NCBI RefSeq assembly: GCF_020497125.1
Contig: NC_059075.1
Span: 63,941,321-64,005,320, forward strand
Direction of reading: 5' to 3'
DNA: 64,000 nucleotides
Origin: Mauremys mutica
Lineage: Eukaryota; Chordata; Testudines; Geoemydidae
The position numbers were made by a program, and so were the translations under genes. The notes under the pieces were generated by a model that made no database searches, was not told where the DNA came from, and saw only the letters and a program-made list of their open reading frames with translations. Shown here piece by piece: positions 1 through 12,264 of the stretch. The stretch's first letter is position 1; each line of letters starts with the position of its first letter.

Positions 1-623
1 CAAAGGTGGGAGACTAGCACCGCGGACAGCGCAGTGCTGGCCAGGCTCAGGGAGCAAAAGGGAGCTCTAGACTGTAGCCTGCCAGGCTGCAGGCCCTGAA
101 GGGAAGGGCCTATTGGGTGCAAGGGGCCGTAGGGGAAGTGGCCCAGGGAAGCAGACAGGAGGGGAGAGAAGGAGGACAGTGAGGCTGCCATCAGAGGGTC
201 CCTGAGCCGGGACCCAGAGTAGAGGGCGGGCCTGTGTCCCCCCCATTCCCCCTTTGCAGTACACCCTGCCATCGGCTGTAGGGAGCGGCCATCATAGACT
301 ACGCCAGATCCCTGACAAGAGGGATTAGACTTTGGGGGGGTGTGGTTGTACGTGGTGGCTGGGGCGCAGAGAGACTGCTGATCAACACCACCACCCACCC
401 ACACATACCCGGAAGGGGGTGTGGATGGACTAGGAGGCACTGCCGGAGGGCAGTGGCCTCAAAGAGGACGCCACCGAGCAGGGAGCGACGCGGGTCCAGA
501 GACGCCAACTGAGGGCAGGACGACGGACGGGACCCCACCAAGAGGGGACGCTCCACTGGAGAGAGCTAATTCCCAGAGAGACAACCAGCAGGAGGCGCCA
601 GGTGGTGAGTCTCAACCGTTACA
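1..623 (+). mobile_element. 3' part of a Gypsy-type LTR (cut by the window start)
   Basis: The GC-rich stretch ends in CGTTACA at 623. Its last 80 bases (GAGCTAATTCC...GAGACAACCAGCAGGAGG...GTGAGTCT...TTACA) match the end of the LTR at 18205-18872. No primer-binding site follows, so it is a solo or 3' LTR. The reading frames inside it are chance. The 660 bases after it, up to the Harbinger element, show nothing I recognise. Confidence 0.55.
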
Positions 624-1703
624 ATCATATATATCGGTGTCAACAGAGAAAGACTCAGCACTTAGATCTGCAATAGAATACCAGACAGTACCCAATATTT
701 GAGAGATAAGAGATGTAGACAGAAGTGAGTAAGTCAGTAACCAACGATATAACAAGATTAAACTCTAGACCAGTGCATCAAAGTTTTACAGTTACAAGCT
801 GTGAATGGAGTACTGTTTGAAGATATGTGGTAGAATATTATTCTATTCTGTGTTACCAGAAGTGGTTTCTCTAATAGCCCCATGACACTGCCCGTCATAA
901 GCATTCACTTCTGACTCTGTAACAGCTGTGGATTTGTTTGACTGGAGGCAACTCAAACAATATGAAAACAGAAGAATGGTATGCAAATGAATAAAAGGAA
1001 ATGTGGAAGGGAAAAAGACGAGATGATTGGCTTGTTTACCTCTCACACCCCAATACCATTTACCAACAATAGGTGCAGAAGAGGAGAGAGGCAAGGAGAG
1101 AGCTACTCCTTTGTCACAATATTAACATCCTACCCAAAGTCTCCAAAATACAACAAGCAGAAAGTAGTTATCATAGACCTTTCCTTGCCTGGAGACTGTA
1201 CAAGAGGTGAACCAGGCTCCAGAGAAGTTAGAATGCTCCACCAAGGACAGAGTTAACAGGGCACAGAGAAGGGTATGTGATAGTGGCCTTGTCTACACTG
1301 GAAAGTTTCTGCACAGTAAAGCAGCTTTCTGCAGTGTAACTCCTAAGGTGTACACACTGCCAAGCCACTTAGTGCACAGAAACTGCACAGTTGCAGCGCT
1401 GTTAAAAAAAAAAAAAAACACACCCACCCCAATGAGAGGCATACAGCTTTCTGCGCCAGGGTTACAGCGCTGTGGTGCCAGTGTAGACCCCCCTGCTCGA
1501 TTACAGCGCTGCAATTGGCCTACGGGAGGTGTGCGCCACAATGCCTGTTCTCACCTCTCTGGTAGTCAGTTAGAACTCTACTGCCTTGCCCTCAGGTGAC
1601 CAAAAGTGAGCCCCACCCCTTAAATTCCTTGGGAATTTTGAAAGCCTCTTCTTGTTTGCTTAGTGTCACGTGCAATGGTCTCAGCACATCTTTCCAGGTG
1701 ACT

Positions 1704-3215
1704 ATGCCTTCTCCACGGACCAGGCGATCCCCTGCTTGGAGCAATGCCAAGCTGTTGGACCTCATCAGCATTTGGGGAGAAGAGGCTGTCCAGTCCCAGC
1801 TGCGCTCCAGCCATAAGAATTATGATACCTATTGACAGATTTCACAATGCATGACAGAAAGCAACCATGAGGACACATTGCAGTGCAGGGTCAAAGTGAA
1901 CGAGCAGCGGAACGCCTACCACGAGGTGCGGGAGGCAAACCACCACTCCGGTGCTGCGCCCATGAGTTTCCGGTTCTATAAAGAGCTGGATGCAATACTC
2001 AGTGGTGACCCCACCTCCACTGTGAAGGCCACTGTGGATACTTTGGTGGCTCACGTTCCAGTTCAGAGTGGACCGAGCCAGGAGGAAGGGGAGGGGGAGG
2101 GAGACCCAGAGGCAGAAGACGACTCGGAGGTCAGAGATGCATGCAGCCAAGAGCTCTTTTCTACCCCAGAGGAGGCTAGCCAGTCACAGCAGTCAGAGCT
2201 TGGCAAAGTACAAAACAGGAGTGGAGGCATCTGATAAGTGGCTTTGATTTTGGAAATCACTGAAGCAAGTTGTTGGGGGCAGGAGGGTTGCAGAAAGCAG
2301 GATTGTGTCTGTATGATGCCCATACCACCACATGCCAAGTCTGAGTGGCGGAACAGGGTGTTGACTGACTCCCTCACTTCACAGGAATCTTTCATGGAGA
2401 TCTCTGAGGAACTCCCATGGAGATACTGGGAAATCCGCTGCCACAGGTTCTTTGACAGAGCTGCTTTGTTTCTTGCCCCATTAAGAATAACTTTCCCGCA
2501 CCACTCTACCGTCACTGGGGGAGGGACGGGGGACAGTCCATTGCTGCCCACAGGCAAGCCTCATAAGGGCCAGGGCAGAAGCCGCAGTCTTGGAGAAGAC
2601 CCTCCCTTGATTCCCTGCTCACCCTCAGCAGTGAGGTATCTTCCATAATGAACACAGCCTGTGGAAAATGTGGGGACAGTAATGATTATCAGGCCCTCCT
2701 TACAGTACCAACTCTCCCCAAGAGCCACGTGCCCAGTGTACAGTATGGTCCTGGAACACTGATTTCCCCTGCCCCTGCATAGTGGCTGTATTTTAAATCA
2801 CTGAATCAGTGGCTTGTGTGTTGCAAACAATACTGCTTCTATAAAATGTTGCATTTTGGCTTCACAGATATGACCTTGGGAGTACAGCCTCCCTCTTTGT
2901 TATCGACGGCTGAATGACTGCGCAGAACTAGAAAGCGGCCACGAAGAACTAAAGAGGATTTTCTGCATGATGTCATGATGCACTCCACGGACGAAAAAGC
3001 AAGAACTGAAGGAGTGGCGGGACACCGAGAAGAGGGACCAAAAGGAGAACGCGGCACGCCAGAATGAAGCCACGGAGCAGCTCTTAAAAGTTATGGAGTG
3101 CCAAGCGGACACGCTCCAGGCGCTACTAGCACTACAAACCGAACAGCTCTGCGACCGCCCTCCCCTGCAGCCGCTGTCGCAAAACTCTTTCCCATGCGCC
3201 TCCCAGACACTGCGT
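1704..3215 (+). pseudogene. Harbinger Myb/SANT-like DNA-binding protein, broken
   Basis: Exon 1 (1704-2231) encodes a Myb/SANT-like (trihelix) domain starting RRSPAWSNAKLLDLI, then a Ser/Glu-rich acidic linker. Exon 2 (from 2868, after TTCACAG) encodes the RRTKEDFLH...MMH block and a Gln/Leu-rich oligomerisation region. Defects: in-frame TGA at 1833-1835; the expected GT donor after 2231 reads AT (CTG|ATAAGT); TGA near 2911 in exon 2; a one-base frameshift near 2996; the C-terminus is cut by the internal deletion near 3215. In intact elements this protein binds the transposon ends and escorts the nuclease. Confidence 0.75.
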
Positions 3216-3990
3216 CATGCATCTTTCTGGCCCAGCCTGTGTTAAATGTCTGTGAAAGGCCCATGTGATCCACAAGCACCTGGAGAACCATAGAGAAATA
3301 CCCCTTCCAATTAATTTACTCAGTGGCTAGATAGTCTGGCGCCAGAATTGGAATATGTGTACCATCTATCACCCCTCCACAGTTGTGGATGGCTTTGCAC
3401 AAATGGGCTTCCCTAATGTCACGCACATTGCCCAGAGTCATGGTCTTTCGGAGCAGGATGCAATTAATGGCCCTGCACACTTCCATCAACATGAGTCCAA
3501 CGGTCAACTGTCCCACTCTGAACTGATCAGCAACCGATCAGTAGCAGTCTGGAGTAGCCAGCTTCCACAGTGCAATCGCCAAACACTTCTCCAATGACAG
3601 GGCAGCTCTCATTCTCATGTCCTTGTGCCGCAGGACTGGGGCAAGCTCACCACACAGTCCCATGAATGTGGCTTTCTTCATCCAAAAGTTCTGCAGCCAC
3701 TGCTAGTCATCCCAGATGTACATGACGATGTGATCCCACCACTCAGTGCTGGTTTCCTGAGCCCAAAAGTGGTGTTCCACTGTAGTCAGCACCTCTGTGA
3801 ATGCAATCTTGTGTCATAGCCGCTACGCATGGCAAGATCAATGTCAAACTCCTCTTGCCTTTGTCGTTTAAGGAATAACTCCACTGCCACTCGTGACACG
3901 TTGGTCAGAACAAGCAGCATATTGGTCAACAGTGCAGGATCCATTCCTGCAGATCGAAGAGACAGAGCGTGCAGTACACAAACCATTGAA
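3216..3990 (-). pseudogene. Harbinger DDE nuclease (HARBI1-like), broken and truncated
   Basis: On the - strand the segments WKLATPD..RSVADQF..G, TVGLMLMEVCRAIN, and CGGVIDGTHIPILAP are recognisable in shifting frames. The Asp in VIDGTH (codon complementary to 3364-3366) is the first catalytic Asp of the DDE domain. The frame continues as MVLQVLVDH...GWARKMHDA (to about 3220) and then runs straight into antisense Myb-gene sequence. The second and third catalytic acidic residues and the whole C-terminus are therefore missing. Cannot be active. Confidence 0.75.
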
Positions 3991-4304
3991 AGATGGCACC
4001 AAATGTAGATGGAAGCACAGGGATTGCTGGGATGCGAAGCAATGCATCACAGGGCATTGGGACAGGACCCAGGATGCCCCACAACCCCCTCCACCTTCCC
4101 ACAACTCTTAGTGCCAGAAGAGGAAGAGCTGATCTGTTGGATAGCTGCCCAGAGTGCACCACTCCGAACACTGGTGCAAGTGCGAACACACCATTGCACA
4201 GGCAGCTGACAGTGTGAACACACAACAGCAGTTTCCCTTCAACGCTCTCTGAGCAGCACTGTAACGGCCGGCGATGTAACTCTGCCAGCGTAGACATACC
4301 CAGT

Positions 4305-6571
4305 GACTGGTTACTGTATATGTCCAAAAATGTAATAAAGACTAGAATTCAGCACATATTTGAGGTAACAGAGCCATGTGTGATCCCTGCAACCAAACGT
4401 CTTATACTCAAATAATTCTCTTTTCTCAAGAACTGTTAGAAACATAGCTTGAAATATAATCTCCAGTGTAAGTGTGAGAAAGATGTCATTAATCCAGACG
4501 TCAGTACTGAAGTACTCAGCTATATTAAAAGTTTTATAAGCATACTGCTATCTTAATATATGCTCAACTCCTTTTAAGGAGATAGCAAAGAACACTCTCT
4601 ATATCACCTGCCCTACAGAAAATAAAAAAAGCTCTCCTTGTGGCAGATGGGATTTATTTATTTATTTTTGTAAGAGCATAGAAACATGCTGTAGCCAAGT
4701 TACCAGTACCTTGACTGAGATTATGATGTCATAATTTTTCAGAGATATCTGGTGACACCCCCCCCCCGGGCTTTTTAAAAATAACAACGCCTGCATTAAC
4801 AGTACAGTAGGCAAAACAACAATTTTTCTTTCGACAACTTAGCAAATAACACAAATATTCAGGGAGGATCAAGTCAGGCTAGTAAATTTTTACTGCTGTG
4901 AAAAATCAGAAGTATTTGTAAATTATTACAAAACCCTGTCAAGAAAATCCTACCTGATTCAAGGCAGGACATGTCTATTGTTTACCTCCTGAGAATGAGG
5001 AACAATGCTAACAAATAGGATTTCCACATATTGTGGGTTCAGACATTCAAGCCAGAAATGGCACAAAGTGGCTTTCAACCAGCTAGAGATAGCCATCATA
5101 GAACTCCTCTTCAATGGCAGAAAGCTAGTGGAGGCAATGTAAATTAAAGCTGCAAGGAAGCAGCACTAACTTACACTGGAGCTGAATTATGAAATCACCT
5201 AATATCATATACTATCTTCCATTTCAAACTTGCTAGTAAGTGCACCAACAAGAATCTGTGAAGGGACAGTAGCAACAGCTGACTCCTATTGGAATAAGAT
5301 AGACTACTGTCACAGCTCTATTCCAACATCAGATATCTCCAGTAAGGTAAGATTCAACTTGGAAATAAATTTAGATTCATTTCAGAGCATTAAAAAAAAT
5401 TGTTACAATAATTTAGAAAACAAAAAAACAGTTTTAGCAATGCTGGTAAAGCAACAAAAAAGATTTGATTAAACTGTGCACAGACAGATACCAACCCTAC
5501 CTCCACTCTCTATAAAGTAATCCATTATATAAATGAGAACTTAGTATGTGTTCCAAGTTTCCTGGCAATCAAGCCACTTTTTATATAAAATATTATACAG
5601 TATCTCCCATACCAAAAGATCCCAATGTGTTTTTCAGAAGTCACTTCACCCACCTCTGAAAAGCTGGTATGGAAACATGGTAGCCATTCTCTGGTGGTTT
5701 TGAGGAGGGTGGGGGGAGCAAAGATTATTAACTGAATCTATACTCCACCTTACAAATTTCCACTCACCTGCTCACTTGGGACCAGTAAGTTCTGGGGCAG
5801 ACAATAGGAGACTAAGGTTTTCAGTCTCGTAACACAAAACCACAACCTGTAGCATATTTTGGAACCAGTTCAGAATTCATAGTGTTCTATAGCTGTGTCA
5901 TGGATGCCTTATAGAGCACAGCTCCATCCTTTGTAAAACAAAAGGGGAGAATGCAGGGGACTGTGCAATGCAGAGGACAAAGAGAACCTAGCAAGAGTGG
6001 ATCCCCTTTCCTGCACCTTTTTTCCCTCGCAGCACAATATCCCACAAACATACACACAGTCTTCACCTTTCTTCTTCCCCATAGATGTGCACAAACTAGG
6101 ATAGATGGGCCAGACTGCATTGTCATGGTTCAGACAGCCTAGTAGATTTTCACCTGAACTAGTGTGTATATGTGTGAGACAATTTTGCAAGACTGCCATA
6201 ACATGTTATGAAGTCATCCTAGCAGCTCCACAACTAAGATTGCAATGACTTGTACGATTAAACCACATGAAAATGCAACTGAGCAATGTTCCAAAGTGGC
6301 CTATTTCACAAACTTTAAATGTCTGTAAATCTGTATATAACATATCTGAGCAATACTTAGAAAATGAAACGCTTAACAATCATTTTTGAAATTTCCAGAC
6401 AGTATAGAGTATCTCAGGCGTCTATATAAATAATCCATATGAAAGCTAGTATACTTTTCCCACAGAGATTCAGTTCCTGAACTGTACACAACACAGAAGT
6501 AAATTGAAAAAAGAAAGGAGCCTACCAATGTATCTGTGACACAGATATGCTCAGTTTTGCCCTGGCAGGTA
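4305..6571. other. AT-rich intergenic DNA
   Basis: No exon, RNA gene or clear mobile element recognised. Only short low-complexity runs, such as a C9 run near 4757-4766 and T/A tracts. Short reading frames here look like chance. Confidence 0.6.
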
Positions 6572-6579
6572 TATTACAT

Positions 6580-7549
6580 CAGCGGTTCTCAACCGGGGAT
6601 CCACACGGGGCTGAATCCTGGCGCCCCAAGCCCTGATGCTCCCCATGGGGCAGAAGCTCTGAGTGCATGGGCAGAGTTGGGGGCATGGAGGGCATCTCCC
6701 CCCCACCCCCCAACTGCAGCACAAGATCACGGCAGCCCTGGGGGCAGCTCACACATCCCCCCTCCCCCCCATCTCCCCACCATCTGGCCAGGTCAGAGGC
6801 AGGAAGCCAGAGCCGGGCAGTGCGAGGCAGCTGTTGCTCTGGCTGGTGCCATGTAGCAGGCAGTGGCAGCATTCCCTCCTCTCCTGCTGGTGCCAGGTTG
6901 AAGCTGCTCCTCAGCTCCCAGCCATCTTTGCTTCCACAGAGGCAGTTGGTAAGAGCACCCCTGGGGGTGGGAGGGTCCAGCCCCATGGCTGGCAGACCCC
7001 TCCAGGAGTCCTCCCAGCACACTGCCCTTAATACCCCTCTCCCTACACGCTGAGCTATGCCCTTCCCACACACAGCCCCTAGTACCCCTCTCCCTGCACA
7101 CTGTGCTACCCCCTGCCTGCACACAGCCCCAGCTACCCCCTCCCTGCAAGTTGAGCTACCCATTTGCACACAGCCCCTAGCGACTCTCTACCTCCACCCT
7201 GAGCTATCCCCTGCCCACACACAGCCCCTAGTGAGTCCCTTCCTGCATCCTAAGCTGTTTTCAAACTTTTTGAGCTAAGCCCCACCTTTGAGTTATAATT
7301 TTTGGTTGCACACCCCTCCCCAACCCAGACAGCCTGGGTGGCCTGCTGAGGTGAGTCAGGGGGTGGAGATGGCACTCCCTCCCTGGACCCTGCCATGTGG
7401 AGGTGGCTCGAGCCCCGTTGGCCCCTCCCCCCCCACGCCACCAATAAACTATGCCTATGCCTGGCCTGAGGCCCTTCCACCCCCGCTGGGCCCTGGAGTT
7501 TTTATAGCATGTCAAGGGGGGCCTCAGAGAAAAAAGTTGAGAACCCCGG
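6580..7549. mobile_element. Non-autonomous hAT element with 8-base target duplication
   Basis: The ends are CAGCGGTTCTCAACC and, as reverse complement of the right end, CCGGGGTTCTCAACT. An exact duplication TATTACAT flanks it (6572-6579 and 7550-7557). It is GC-rich inside, with no transposase frame. The many overlapping ORFs in 6.6-7.5 kb are artefacts of its GC- and Pro/Gly-coding composition. A minisatellite sits at about 7048-7250. Confidence 0.88.
7048..7250. repeat. Minisatellite inside the hAT element, about 50-base unit, four copies
   Basis: Repeated blocks share (C)TGAGCTA.CCC...CACACAGCCCCTAG....CCCT.CCTGCA, diverged at roughly one base in five to six. The CACACAGCCCC core recurs four times at about 50-base spacing. 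Confidence 0.7.
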
Positions 7550-7681
7550 TATTACATGTCCAACCATTTACACTCCATATTACACTGAAGGAGGTAATGT
7601 GCGATCTCTGCCAAAAGCTAAGAACTAGCTGATTGTGATGACTATTGCAAGATGTTTTTATAGGAATCAATTTTAGAGTTA

Positions 7682-8530
7682 TGTAACATGTAGGATATGT
7701 ATGTTCCAAATCTGTTGGGAGTGAAACCTATCACCCAAGAAGGGAAAGTCTGAGAGCAGACCCAACCAACATGAGAACAATGAACATCCTTCAACTGAGC
7801 CAGTTTATGTTTACTGTTTGGGGAAGATGCAGACTTGAGTACACTCAAAGACAAACAAACCCCAGGAGAGTTCTCAGAAGAGCTGGCCCTCTGGGACTAA
7901 GAAACAATAGCTTGTGACTGTATAAGAGAAGAAATGGCCCAAGCAGTGATCCATTACAAAGGAAAGACTTTGAAAGCAAGAGTGACTCATGAAAAGTGGA
8001 TCGCAGCTTTCAAAACTGGACAAGTGCTGAAAGAACTAACCATTGAGTGAGAAGTATTTTATAAGACAGGAAAATAACTTGTTAATAAATATAAGCTATA
8101 GAATGTGTTTTATGTTTTTCTTTTACCTGTAACCTTTTGTTTTCAAACTCTTATCCTTGCTTTTATTTGAATCTTTATCCCAAGCTCTGTTAAATAAACT
8201 TCCATTTGGTTTTACCTGTCAAAGCACCTCGTGCTAAGGAGAGTGAAACCTGTGAACTAGGGTGCACTGTTTCCAGAGGCTGCAGACACCAGGAGTGCAC
8301 TGGGGTGTCAAGACAATAGGGAATGGGGGACTCCAGTGTAATAGAGTGGAATGTGTAAATTGCTAGCCTGCAAAGAGAAAGAGCAGGGCTCATGGAGCCC
8401 AGAGCAGAGTGCCTGCATTGCCAGTAGCTGGAGAGAGTTTCACCTGGTGGGCAATGGTGGCTCCCTCCCATTGTGAACAGATAGTAGCGATTCATTCGGG
8501 ACACCTCAGCTAACCCTGAAATATGTCACA
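7682..8530 (+). mobile_element. LTR-like element (Gypsy/ERV type), probable solo LTR
   Basis: It starts TGTAACA and ends ATGTCACA, with AATAAA at 8193-8198 followed by a U5-like region. It looks like a turtle LTR family I recognise (CAAGCTCTGTTAAATAAAC, then GGCTGCAGACACCAGGA..GCACTGG). No target duplication is convincing and no internal genes flank it. Confidence 0.45.
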
Positions 8531-9241
8531 ATAGCATTGTCAACAGGATCTGCACCCAATTTATGAGCTAACCAATGTTCACACTCAAGGCACTTACAAA
8601 GTATACTGATACACACCTCCTAAAGATTCATAAGTAATAAGGTTGGACAGGAAAGAAAAAGGTTTTGTTGTTTTCTGATTGTTTATTTCAAGAGAGGACA
8701 ATAGAACAAAAGGCAGCACAAAATAAGCAAACAAGAAACATATGCCAAACTGACCAAAGCGCAGTGTGAGCATCTGTGCACAGAACACGGATTAACTCCA
8801 GCAGAAAAGAAACATACAGGAGATGAGAATTATGCTCATGGCACAAGGTAAGTAACATGTAGAGCAGTCATACCCCTCAGAAAGAAATAAGGGTGTGGGG
8901 AATGCAGCAGTACAATTCCCCTACGAACAGTGGGGGTCAGCCTGGCATAATCCTCAACAAAACAGCTGTTCAGTTGGAGTTGGCTGAATTAGTGCTGAGG
9001 AAATTGAAACAAGAACAAGAGTACCAAATGCGGAGAGCCGCAGAGAATGGGCAGTGGAGAAAATAGCCTCTGAGAGAGGAGCTGGAAATAGCCACAGAAA
9101 AATGGGCAGCAGCTGGATAGAAAAAACAATTAGAGTTGCAATCCTACTCAAATATCTGTTACTACTAATATATCTCTTTAGTATTAAAAACATCACCTTA
9201 CATAAAGGGAAGTGGAAGGAAACATGGCTTGAATAGTGAAG
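8531..9241. other. Unassigned intergenic DNA
   Basis: Mixed AT-rich sequence. 8.93-9.12 kb is Gln/Glu-coding in one frame and could be a scrap of a retroelement, but I cannot assign it. Confidence 0.4.
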
Positions 9242-9245
9242 TAGT

Positions 9246-9787
9246 TGTTGGTGCCACTAGGCCTGAGTAAACCAAAGTTGTGACTTTGGGCCTGAAGTGA
9301 ACCAAAGTTCTTACATGCTGTGAACTTTAACCAGCCTAAGATGCTAACAGACTGCAAGCAAAATATGTAACTGTCAGCAATCTCAGCTTGCAAATGTAGG
9401 AGTTTAAAACAGCAAAAGCGGCGGGGAGGAGGGGGAGAGGGGGAAGGAAAATCTGTATGCGTTTGTTCTGTGAAGGCCAGAGATAAGCTTGTGGATGAGA
9501 ACCTTTTCTAACACGCTGAAATGTAATGCCTAATGTAGCTGCTGCTGGGAAGGGAGGGGTGAGGGGGAAAACCGAACAAAAGGCTTACACAAACAAGGGG
9601 GGTATAAATGCTGGGACCCCGCCTGCGAGCGGGCGTGCAGGATTTGAGAATGCTTTTCTCCCTGGCACCTTTCTTTGGGCTCAAATAAACCTGGTTTTGC
9701 TTCTCCACCCTGGTGTGATAATTAGTGCGACGCACACCGGGCAACGAACCGCTGTTGCTCCGCCTCGGGCTCTTTGAGCCGGCAACA
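9246..9787 (+). mobile_element. Endogenous-retrovirus-type solo LTR with target duplication
   Basis: A 542-base unit begins TGTTGG and ends CAACA, flanked by TAGT on both sides (9242-9245 and 9788-9791). It contains TATAAA at 9603-9608 and AATAAA at 9684-9689, about 80 bases apart, followed by a short U5. This is the U3-R-U5 layout of a retroviral LTR. No gag, pol or env adjoins, so it is a recombined solo LTR. Confidence 0.75.
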
Positions 9788-10453
9788 TAGTCATGAGCTC
9801 CATAACAACATTTTAAAAATAGCAGGAGATAAACTGTTCACAAGATACTAAATGGGTCTTACGTTTTGGTGACATCATAAGCACTGACTCATTATGTCAC
9901 CAAAACATCTTACTGTATTTATATCCGTAAGTAAATATCTGATATCACCCTGTAACATTACTAGTTTTTCAACCTTGTAGAGGGTAGTGTGATGTAACAT
10001 ATTAATGATAAATTATTCCATATTGTTACAGAAAAAGGTCAAATGCAAAATATTTCAATTTACTACATTATAGCAAAAGGGTTTTTCAAAACTTCAGAAA
10101 TGTACATTTCATCAGGAGAAGTATACAAACTAACATTTACAGGAACACAGTCATTTTTAAATACAAATTAATACATGTGCTTCTAATAACTCATGAAATT
10201 ATAAAAAATTGAAGTAGTTTAATATACTATAGTTTTCATTTTTCAGTATTTATGGAGTTTACTTCTTGCATTTCCTTATTATCAGAAGTGAAACCAGCCT
10301 GGTCAGTTTCACTTTCTTATCTATATACATTAACCCAAAGTACATGGCAGATGATGCAGGGGAAAGTTTTTTGTATTTTAGCATTGTAACTCTACTTTTT
10401 AAACAATTCCTTAAGTACATTCTAACTAAAAAGTACGAAGTAACTAAAAAATG

Positions 10454-10482
10454 TACACACACACACACACACACACACACAC
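10454..10482. repeat. (CA)n microsatellite
   Basis: About 14 uninterrupted CA units. Confidence 0.95.
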
Positions 10483-12180
10483 TCAGGAGCATGGATTGTC
10501 ATGTTGAGTGCATTTGTGGATGCGTTGGAGGGGCAAAAAAACAAAAACAAGACCAAAAAACCCCATGCTTTTGGTATGTACCCACATCCTGAGCTCCATG
10601 ATGACAGCCCCCAATTTCCCAGGGGATTCTGAGTCCTTGCATACGTTGATATATGCTCCTTGGAATTCTTACTGAGGTCATTAATCTTTACCTTCCAACC
10701 TAAAAGAAAAATTGGTCCAGTATTTTAAATTAGATTTTTCCACTGAAAAGTAGCATTGGGTCTGCAAGTCTGAAGTAAGTGAGGTGTCACCAAACCACTT
10801 TTAAAAATCAGATGATACTATCCCCAAAACCAAGGGGAATCTGCATTCAAAAAAGATACTGGAGGTAGTACCTGAACTTGGGGCTGAGAGGAAGCGCCAC
10901 ACAGTCAGATTCACTCAGCAACATTCAACTATAGCATTTTTCTGGCAAAGAACACTGGAGCAGAATAATGCAACACAAGATCTCCTCTTTGAAATACAAA
11001 ATTTGGAGAATCTGCACTATATGAGAAGCCAGGATTTTTAAATAAATAAATAAATAAAGGGTGCAGAACCTAGACAGCATAATAAAATTAACTAGGGTGA
11101 CCAGACAGCAAGTGTGAAAAATCAGGACAGGTGGTGTGTGTGTTTAACTTTTTTTTTTTTATTGTTATTCAAAGAAAAAATGTAAGGGAAAACCTCAACA
11201 TTAAGGTAAAGATAATATTAACAAAATGTCAATTTCTTGTTTGGGCTTTTTATAAACTTGTTTGCACTTTTAAATACAGTTATAAGAATGTCATAACCAA
11301 AATGTTTTAAAATAACAATTTATCCATAAAGCTAACCAAACAATTTTAACAGGTTTCCACATTTTCAACAGGTTTCCACCTTTGGCTCCCAAACATAACA
11401 GAGCATCATGAAAGTATACCCTCAAATACCCTCAAAATATTTGCATGTATCTGTATTTAAAATTTATTTTGGTTTAATTTTATAGTTGGTTTAGTTTTAT
11501 ATGCTTTTCTTTTGTTATGTTATGTTAATGGGAAGCAATGGTTGTTAAAGTTTGTGCTTCTAAACAGTTAACAAGAGTGAAATTGGTATCACAGGCAAAT
11601 TAACTCTAAAAAGCTTGTTAAAATTATGATACTAACTCTTTTGCTGAAACAGTGTTCAGCAAAGGAAAGTAATACACCTTCTCATGGAAGATTGTGAGCA
11701 TTTATTTTAGCTGTTAAGCCTTATATTTACTATGAAATATTAGTAATGCACCTCAAATGAAAATGAATGTCTATACAACAATTGCAAAAGTATAGCTTGT
11801 GTTAGAAAAGACTCGGTCCCTATTACATTGTTCTTATTACATTGTAAAGAAATTAAGTTAAAACTGTGTATTAAGTTTGGGTTACTGAAAAGAAAAAAAA
11901 TCTTTACTATGTTAACTAACAAAAAGTTGTTTAAGTTGCATCCCACAGACCAAAGACACCAAAAAATATCACACCCTGAAGACACCAGTTCATATCTGTA
12001 TACAGTGAAGAAACCCCCAAGCATCAAGAAAAGAAAAATGAAGTGTTTTATAAATAAGAGACTGGTCAATTACACCTCTATCTACAATATATGAACAATT
12101 AATTTAACAATCAGCTAAAAACCACTAGCTGGACCAGAAAAACTGTCATTTAATTTCAACTTGGTTACCATGTAAAAACA

Positions 12181-12264
12181 ACTGTATTATCACTGTACTG
12201 CTGTATTATTGCTGTACTACTGTATTATTATTGTACTGCTGTATTATTGCTGTATTGTATGATT
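12181..12264. repeat. Minisatellite of CTGTATTATTG-type units
   Basis: About five units of 15-18 bases built on TACTGCTGTATTATTG, slightly diverged. Confidence 0.8.

Larger units (their letters stand above)
1285..4301. mobile_element. Harbinger (PIF/Harbinger) DNA transposon, decayed
   Basis: Imperfect terminal inverted repeats start GGCCTTGTCTACACTGG on the left and GGGTATGTCTACGCTGG on the right (reverse complement). The flanks are an identical 3-base duplication AGT (1282-1284 and 4302-4304), as expected for this superfamily. Inside are the two genes autonomous Harbingers carry: a Myb/SANT-like DNA-binding protein on + and a nuclease on -, arranged convergently. Both are broken, and the middle, where the nuclease C-terminus should be, is deleted. 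The segments near both ends (1285-1700 and 3990-4301) are noncoding subterminal sequence. Confidence 0.88.

Noticed and set aside
6579..7632. Long overlapping ORFs (up to 196 codons) on both strands
   Set aside because: They lie wholly inside a GC-rich hAT element with inverted ends and target duplication; low-complexity translations in all frames.
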